DNA of 64,000 nucleotides, from assembly GCA_005408345.1 (NCBI GenBank), contig SEMN01001267.1, positions 1 through 64,000 on the forward strand. Reading direction: 5' to 3'. Position numbers and translations under genes: made by a program. The stretch is from Macquaria australasica (Eukaryota > Chordata > Actinopteri > Centrarchiformes > Percichthyidae). Shown here piece by piece: positions 56,729 to 64,000 of the stretch. Below the pieces are notes generated by a model. It worked only from the letters and a program-made list of their open reading frames with translations, was not told the DNA's origin and did not search any database. The first letter of the stretch is position 1, and each line of letters begins with the position of its first letter.

Positions 56729-59380
56729 GTAAGCAGACTGCTGCCAAACACTCTCCGCCTATATCGAGCTGATGTTTACGATTTGTCATTTAGGCTGGAC
56801 CGGGCTTTGTCACGTTTTTATGTCACGAAAAACATTTTGCACACATCTGATTCAGCTCCATAGTGAACTGGAGAACTGTATAGCTCTGTAATTTCCTACA
56901 AAACTTCTAGGAAGTGTCCTAAAAATAACGCTGGGAGCCTTCTGATAATAGTGAAACTAGAGACAATAATCGGAGACACTTTAAGTTTAGTAAACTGTGT
57001 TTATAATGACTTGTTGATTTCCAAAGGAACTGCCTTGAAAGAACAGCAACAAGTATTGAACATTAGATAAAAAAAATAAAAACATGCATATAGATATACC
57101 ATGTTCATTTTAATAGCCTGTGCATGTAGACACATTTCACCGTTTTGCATATTCAGCAGACCTGCTCACTATAAGACTAGGTTAGGTCTAACACAGTATT
57201 ACTTGGAATGAATTACACATGACCTTTCCAGGAACCTTTAGAAGAATTTAAAGTAACATATCAGTTCATTTCTAGGAAATTTCAAGGAAACAATAACACA
57301 TGTAAAATAATACCTAAAACTGCGAACACACAGTGGCTTCTCAAACTTACCATCCCATAGATCTATGACAGATTGTCACCCTCACACGGCATCTCATGAG
57401 TGGCTTTTTTTTGTTTTTTCAATATGAATAGGTAGATAGAACATAATGCGATCAAAGTCTAACATAAGTGTAAAGTTGTTTAATCCCTTTTGGAAACCTG
57501 AGGTGGGCACTCACAGCTGTCAGCAGGGATAAAAGAAAGCTGTAAACAGGGAAGGGGGCAGTGGGAACACTTGTAACACTAACCTTTACCCTTCTCTCCA
57601 TATCTCCTTGCTCAGTTATGATTTTTGATATGGTCTTAGGCCAGGCTCGGATAACAACATATTGAGGAGTATGTATCACAAATAATGATAAACAAGATCT
57701 GTTGAAGTGATCAGTTTCCAAATGGGATTATATGCTCATCAGCATCAGTATGTAGGTATGTTAAGTCGTATGTATACACAACCTTGATGTATAAGTTCAA
57801 AACCTACAGGTCTATGAGTGTTCAGTGCAGTCTAAGTATTTTGAAGGCTTGACTGTCAGCTTTAAGATGTTTGAGGTTGTTCATATCTATACTAGGTGAA
57901 CAGTGTAGGACATCTGTTTTTATACAGTGTTGGTGGACAATGACAGGGCTGTAATTCCTGCACTGTTCACCCAGTATGCATTTAAACAGCTTCAAATTCA
58001 CCAAATTCAAGCTGCGAGTCAGTACTTTAAGCTCATAGTCATTGTTTCAGTTCAGATCCAATGTGTTGGAGTACAGAGAAAACATAACAAAAATGTCCAG
58101 ATACTAAAGTCTGTCTATTCATTCATTCTGTCATTGGTGATTGGTCTGTTTGCTTTATATTATCAGCAGGTCAAAGTCTACACTCATTTTTATTTAAATC
58201 ACACCACTGCAGATAAGCGTGAACATGAAACACCACAGGTTAACTGTTATTTCAGGTAAGGCTGGTCCAAGTCTTTTAGAGGGACTTTACCTGGATTTAC
58301 AAGCCCCTAAACCCCCAAACCCTGATCAAATTCAAATAAAATTATGGAAAAGAAACTGCAAAAACACAAAACAATACCTGTCCACCACTGCAATTTAATT
58401 TAAATAAAGCTCTAAGAACACAAAATAGGTTACTTAAATATTTACTACAAGAATGAACGACAAGATTTTCTTGTTTGGGGCCCCTCTGGTTTGGTTATGC
58501 TCCAGATGTCCCAACTATTTATCCATCAGCATATGAAAGACCACAATAAAGTCAATGGAGGAAGAAATATTTACTGTTAGTGCATTTAACACGCTTATAC
58601 TAATCTGCACGTAATCTGCCACTCTATTGAAGTTTACCTTATGACAGCTCCTGTATGTCATACTGTGTGTCACACTACATACTTGTGTGAATTAATCTAA
58701 TCTAAAACACATATTTACATCCATGCAGTCAACCTGTCCATGGTCACCTTATTAAATGCATTATATCTAAATTTAGGAGTCCTATTCCACCCAAGCTTTA
58801 ATTTTTAGCAACATATGGAAAAAAATGAAATTTTTTATGTCATTTAATTCAATCCTAAATATATCTTTAAGGAAAACCGTTAGATGATACAAAAGGCTAC
58901 AGATGTGTTAATTTCATTGCACCTTGGACACTGTATACTTGCCTTAATCTTGCCTCGATTAGACCTGAAGACTCCCTCCCCTTGGCTATCTGCAATGTCA
59001 ATCACAACAGTGTCTATGCCCTTCTGAATGATGTGGACATGACTTCAAACTCAATGTCCATCCATGATGTTGTATTTCTTCCACAGGTCAATGAAGGTGG
59101 GTACTTGAATATTGTGCAGAGTCAAGGTAAGGGTTATCTTAAAATCTTTATTAATGTGTGTGTTGGGTCTGTTTGGGGGAATGTGCATTGCTACATAAAC
59201 CTTACTGAAATGTGTGGTCTCATAACTAGTGTAAAGTCATTACTTGGCAGCAAAACACCTGTATTTAGATGAGCAACACATGTAGGATCTGATCCTACCT
59301 GCTGTTACACACTGTCATATTCCAGTTTGTATCCCACATTAGTCTGCTTCTTGTTCACATATGTCAATAGTCCACCTGTT
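56729..59380 (+). other. Possible intron of the signal-peptide gene; nothing else recognised
   Basis: AT-rich sequence with scattered short repeats. No exon with splice signals and conserved coding content was found on either strand. Confidence 0.4.
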
Positions 59381-59389
59381 GTAATGGCA

Positions 59390-59600
59390 AATGGTACATG
59401 ACATCTGGGCTAGTGTTTCTCAGAAGTGGGAGAGGTCTGATGAGTCCAAAACTCAAACTGAGCTGTTTGGCCATCACACAACAGCAGAAAGACTCCATCC
59501 CCAGCATGAACATGGTTTAGGTAGCAAGACAACAAGCCCAAACACAAAGCCAAAGCTATACAGGAATGACTTTAAAACAACAGTGTCAGGAGTGAGCGAA
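59390..59600 (+). pseudogene. Tc1/mariner transposase remnant
   Basis: Frame 1 reads WERSDESKTQTELFGHHTTA, the Tc1 segment around the second catalytic Asp (SDES.TQ.ELFG). A few dozen bases later another frame reads QDNKPKHKAKAIQE, the QDN-P-H-A motif around the third Asp, then a stop. Intervening transposase sequence is deleted and the frame is shifted. Confidence 0.75.
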
Positions 59601-59628
59601 CAATATATCAATCTTAATCTTGTGTTTA

Positions 59629-60026
59629 AGGGAAACTCTGGGCCCTATTTTTACAAATTTTGGGGTCGAAATGACTAATATTTACCATTATTTTTGGAAT
59701 TGGTCCAGTAGATCCCCTCCGTCTGCATCCGCGAACGTGCTGCAATGGCTGCAACGTTATCCTTGCGGGCAATTGCACCCATGAAATGTACGTACACTAA
59801 CAGTGCTTGTTTTTGCCACTGACAGGCTCAGATTGTTATTCTAAGTGTCTGACAACATTATGGAAAGGATCCCTACAGAGAAAGACCGTTTGTTAAAGAG
59901 TAAGATCCTTTTGTTTTCCTGCAACAACTCAACCTCTCGCGAGATTTCAGAGCGAAACTTTTCCTTCGGTGAGACTTCTGTTTCTGGTTAAACAAAAAGG
60001 TTTAAAAATACCGGAGTTTCCCTTCA
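59629..60026. mobile_element. MITE with AAGGGAAACTC termini
   Basis: AAGGGAAACTCTGGG at the left is mirrored by CCGGAGTTTCCCTT at the right. The interior (GCGAGATTTCAGAGCGAAAC) is a block I associate with a widespread fish MITE. A target duplication is not clear. Confidence 0.55.
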
Positions 60027-60273
60027 ATGTTGATATTACTGTTATTGTGTACTGTCCAAATATTTGGACAAATAGTATATATTGGACACATTGTTTTTGA
60101 AACTTTCAGGCTAATAAATCATTTTGAATTGTAGTGTGTGGGTCAGGAGACATGGGGGAGACTGACTGACACTGATTCTGAGTCTTTTTTTTTTTTTAAA
60201 TATACATTTCATGATGTAGACAGGTCCCAACCAGTTGAATCTATGTCAGCATTGGCCTCACAGGTTCAGGGCT

Positions 60274-60450
60274 GATTTAATTCAATTCAATTCAATTCAA
60301 TTCAGTTTTATTTATATAGTGCCATATCATAACAAAGTTATCTCAGGGCACTTTTTCGAGTAGAGCAGGTCTAGACCGACTCTTTATATTTATAGAGACC
60401 CAACAATTCCCACCATGAGCAAGCACTAGGTGACAATGGCAAGGAAAGGA
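60274..60450 (-). mobile_element. LINE 3' end (L2/CR1-like), same family as 27530-29330
   Basis: On the minus strand the region reads CTTGCCATTGTCACCTAGTG, TGCTCATGGTGGGAA, AGAGTCGGTCTAGACCTGCT, then a tail of repeated TTGAA. This is nearly identical in order to 29185-29328. Only the 3' UTR survives. Confidence 0.85.
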
Positions 60451-60689
60451 GAGAGAGAGAGAGAGGGGAGAGAAAGCACACAACTACGGGAAGAAGTTGA
60501 GTTAGTTTAAAACAGTAGATGGCGTGTTGAACCATTTTCAACACTAAATGCAGATTTTTGATAAATCTGGTAAGAAATGTCAATATTAACACCAGCATCG
60601 ATGTGTTTCATCACAGTACAGTCATATCATTTAGTTTACAGTACCTCTTTAATGCCCAGGAGTCAGAATCCAGACCTCATTCCAATCCA

Positions 60690-60940
60690 GAATCTGTGTC
60701 AGGACTTGAAATGCTCTTCACATAGTATGTGGACCACTCCCCTTCACATAGTTTTGGTGTGGGAAATCTTAATACTACAGCATACAATGCCCCCTTGCAC
60801 AAAGCCAGGTCCATAAATAAATGGTTTTCTCAGTTTGGTGTAGAAGAACTTGACTGGCCTGCACAGGGCCCTGACCTCAACTTCATCCAACACCTTTGGG
60901 ATAAACTGGAACACCAACTCTGACCCAGACCTTATTGCTC
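60690..60940 (+). pseudogene. Second Tc1/mariner transposase C-terminal remnant
   Basis: Encodes FGVGNLNTTAYNAPLHKARS, then INKWFSQFGVEELDWPAQGP and DLNFIQHLWDKLEHQL. The NAP-HKA, LDWPAQ.PDLN.I.HLWD series is the C-terminal third of a Tc1-like transposase. It differs in sequence from the 59390 fragment and so comes from another subfamily. Confidence 0.85.
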
Positions 60941-61705
60941 AAATTCAAGGGGTTAAATCCAATGCAATCATTTATTTGTATTTTATATTTCTGATTAATT
61001 AAGGTCAGCTAGTAAAGATTTGTATTCACTTTGACATTAAACTTTTTTTCTGTTCATCAGTTTTCAATAATAATAACATCCACAGTGTTTGAATGCTGTG
61101 AAAAAATGAAACTTACAAAAGTCCAAGGTGAGGTTGAATAATGTTTATAGGTACGGTTTATAGGTAAGAATAAAATCAATTAAGATAAAATAAAATGAAA
61201 TGAAAATTTTAAATAAGATAAAATGAAATGAGATACATAAAATGAAATAAAATACAGTTACAGTGCAGTAAAAAGATGTAAGTTGCCAATGCAACAAAGG
61301 AAATAAAAGTGCAATAGAGAAACCAGTCATGCAAATTCACAACTCTCTCCCCTCCAGTCACGGCATGTCTGTGTACAGTAAACCAGTGTGGTTTACTGTT
61401 CTGCCCCCACCACCAGCAGCAGCAGCAGCCTGTGTATCCATCCTGTGCCTATAGCTCACAGTCAGTTAAAGCAGAGTCCCTGTAGATTACCTGATTTTCA
61501 TGCTTCATGCCTTATGGCAATGAGACTTCACCACTAATGGCAACGAATCCCCACTGACTTCATACTTGTCAGATACTCCCACTGGAAAATGGATGAGCTG
61601 GCTGTTCAGTATTTTATGCTTGGCAGCTGCGTTGGCAAGAATCTGCATATGCCAATTCTGTAAGATTCTGTGAGTGTAATCAGGGTTGTTCTTGTTCTTT
61701 GCGCG

Positions 61706-61708
<3 letters not shown>

Positions 61709-61762
<54 letters not shown>
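61709..61762. repeat. (GT)n microsatellite
   Basis: About 27 TG units. Confidence 0.95.
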
Positions 61763-61763
<1 letters not shown>

Positions 61764-62039
61764 CCAGTCACATAGCATCTCCTCAGGAAGCAGTTTTATA
61801 GATCAGTTTTACAGTTTCAGCTTCTGGTTGAACTTAAGAGTCTTCCCTGCATTCAGCCACAGCATTGTCTTGTTAAACCACCAGCTGCCCACCAGATGAA
61901 TGTGACATGTTTGACATGTATTCCAGCTTCCTTGAACTTGTTTTTACCAATCACTACAGGATCCCATAACCTGAGGAAGAGTTCTGAAGCTGCAAAAGTG
62001 TGAAAAAAAATAAAGATCTTAAAGGGAAACTTCACCTCT

Positions 62040-63230
62040 TGTCATGTGGCTGTCCACTCAGTGTTGATGGTATATTGAGTCACTTGAAGAAATACATTCC
62101 TCATTGAGTGCTAGGTTGACCAAAAAAACTGAGTTGTCCTGCTAGCTGAGCCGTACTAGCAGTACCTACATGTACCAGGATGCATTGCGCACGAGCTTCT
62201 AAATGTTGCCAAGCCAATGAATTCCTGCAGTTTGACAATTTCTTTTTCACATGTAGCTGTAACGTTACTGTCAGGGCATGTCTATTAGATACAACAGCAA
62301 CACACACACACACACACACAGGCAAGGAGCCGAACGGGCTTCCGTATAACAACAAAGCTACCGCTAGCTGAGCTAGCACTGCAGTATAAAGTTCCACAAA
62401 ACCGCAACATGAAAAAACAGTTACCGACATCCAACCTACTACTCTTGTTATTTAGTTGGCTTCAAAAGAGGCTTAACATTTACACAGCTTCTCCTGACTG
62501 TCCCTCTATATTACAACATTAGTCTAAAGTCGCCCCAGCCTGTGGGACCAGCCTAGCCTAGCCTATAGCTGTTACTTTGTTGACCAAAACATAGCTTTAG
62601 GTGACAAAAATATTCACTCAGTTGTCATCTCCCCTCTCGGAACCTGCTGATCTTGGTTGTCTTTTCCAGTTTATCTTCCCGATCATGAAGATGGTCTCCA
62701 GCACACCTCTGTCCAAGTGAGTGAAACTTTCATGCATAGTAACTCACACACGGGCTCCCGGGGTTGGTGTCCAACAGCATCCAACAAAAATGGCCCACGC
62801 TGACATTGATTTCAGCAGAATGATTCAGTTTCTGTTGCCATTTGGGGGCAATCTGAACAAAAGCACCACCAGCTCAGGTTCGGGATGGTCCCCGCTGGCC
62901 ATATCCTCTTGCACGACTAACGCAACCTCTGTCTCTCCTCTGCATTTCTTCGTCTGTGTACTCTGGTTAGAATAAATACAGCTGAATATCTGTCAGCCAA
63001 AACACCCCTGTAAATGTATCCTCATCCATAACATCCTCTGCACTCATATTTTGGGATGCCATGTTCGCTGTTGTAAACGTAGCTAGTTTACATGCTAAGA
63101 GAACAAGTTTTGTTTGAGTGGCAGCACGCCCCCTGGCTCCCCACAGGCTGAGACTAGAAATCCAAGCTGAAATAGCCTGTAGTTCTTCCGTGCCTCCATC
63201 TACAGCATGACAGCAGTGGTGCCAGAAGTA
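62040..63230. other. Unclassified interval, possibly one or more MITEs
   Basis: Starts with TTAAAGGGAAACTTCACC, a terminus-like sequence. It includes a short CA tract (62303-62321) and several GCTAGC-type motifs. No coding exon is supported; matching right-hand termini were not identified. Confidence 0.35.
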
Positions 63231-63234
63231 CAAC

Positions 63235-64000
63235 CAATTTTATGTCGTACGTGCTCCGCCCTGTAACGGGCTTCGCTATTGGTTCATCCCCTCGAGGCTC
63301 CGCCTCGGCACCTGAGTCAAAGTTCATGCACTCACCGTCCAATCAGGAGGTAGTCCCTTCCCTACAAAACCCCAGTACGCCATTGCTCGTTTCCCTTTTT
63401 CAACTCAGCAACCTGTTGTCTAGTTCAGTGAAAAATTGTCACCATCCGGTGTCGCGTCTAGTAGGAATTTTGCGCTTGGATATGGCCAGCAAGCCTTGTG
63501 TGCCTCACTGATGTCAATGGCGGACCAGCACGGTCAGAGGCATCAGAGTGAGGCTGGCACCTGCCTCGACTATCTCGCGCTCCCCCCGGAGGAGTGTGAG
63601 CGTCAGGCACGGTTTGCCGAGGCTGGTCGCTATCTCCACGCTGGCCGGCGCTGACGGTGCGGAGGGTGGCGGCTTGGCGCAGGGCGTAGGCCGCCTTGAC
63701 AGTACGGGTCTCCGAATGCAGACATAACAGCGTCTCTGACATATTTCTTATTCACATACACAGCTGGCGTGCGAGTCGCCGCCGCTCCGTTCGGCACACT
63801 ACCCGAGCAGGACGTGTGTTGGAGAGCGGCGCCGCTGTTATATTATAACCGCGTCTCTGAATGTTTTCTTACTGGCACTGTACATTCTTGTAGCACTTCA
63901 CATTCTGAAACACAGCTTGTTCAGATGTTAGCGCTGTTAGCCATGACTTTCTGGTATTAGCACGGCGGCTAATAGTGTGTGTCTTTGGCTTGCGAGTCGC
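63235..64000 (+). mobile_element. Probable 5' portion of a second DIRS-like element, cut by the window edge
   Basis: Contains GGCTTCGCTATTGGTTCATC, CGAGGCTCCGCCTCGGCAC and TTCATGCACTCACCGTCCAA, a block that resembles 27315-27405. It is followed by short frames MASKPCVPH and, after a shift, DQHGQRHQSEAGTCLDYLAL PPEECERQARF-like sequence, similar in style to DIRS gag-like N-termini. GC content is higher than in the neighbourhood. Assignment is tentative. Confidence 0.4.

Noticed and set aside
56391..56732. 113-codon frame overlapping the signal-peptide exon in another phase
   Set aside because: Starts in the GA microsatellite (Arg-Glu repeats) and has no domain; the MDRRK frame has the signal peptide and donor.
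1..64000. CRISPR arrays, operons, rRNA or complete tRNA genes
   Set aside because: None seen. The tandem arrays present are microsatellites or the LTR-element minisatellite, and the sequence is eukaryotic.

Overview
The window looks like a teleost fish chromosome. It is AT-rich, with long introns, many dinucleotide microsatellites and a dense, mixed load of fish-type transposable elements (DIRS, L2/CR1-like LINE, LTR, hAT, PIF/Harbinger and Tc1 families). Only two genes can be assembled from the sequence, plus the probable first coding exon of a third.

Left third (4.2-21.5 kb, minus strand): a complete 14-coding-exon gene for an armadillo-repeat protein of the RAP1GDS1 (SmgGDS) family. Joining the exons at consensus splice sites gives an open frame of 1677 nt (558 aa). 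This is exactly the size of the short mammalian isoform; the exon that makes the 607-aa form could not be found. Introns carry MITEs, LINE pieces and microsatellites, some within a few bases of splice sites.

Middle (21.9-32 kb): a nested cluster of mobile elements. Two ~330-bp inverted arms flank a decayed DIRS-type tyrosine-recombinase retrotransposon, which is itself interrupted by a 791-bp hAT-like element with a perfect 8-bp target duplication. To the right lie a DIRS-like palindromic terminus, a 5'-truncated LINE with a YADD reverse transcriptase, and a non-autonomous LTR element with two ~400-bp LTRs, a 5-bp target duplication and a GC-rich minisatellite. 32-45.8 kb is gene-poor, with repeat fragments and one solo LTR.

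Right third: chchd1 (mitoribosomal protein mS37), three coding exons on the plus strand at 45.9-49.7 kb, 122 aa with a twin CX9C motif. A short exon at 56.66 kb encodes a signal peptide and ends at a good splice donor; the rest of that gene is not recognisable here. The remainder is repeats (hAT MITE, PIF/Harbinger MITE, Tc1 remnants, LINE tails), and the right edge begins what looks like another DIRS-like element.

The genes do not form a pathway. The RAP1GDS1-family protein is a cytosolic small-GTPase chaperone/exchange factor, and CHCHD1 is a structural protein of the mitochondrial small ribosomal subunit.
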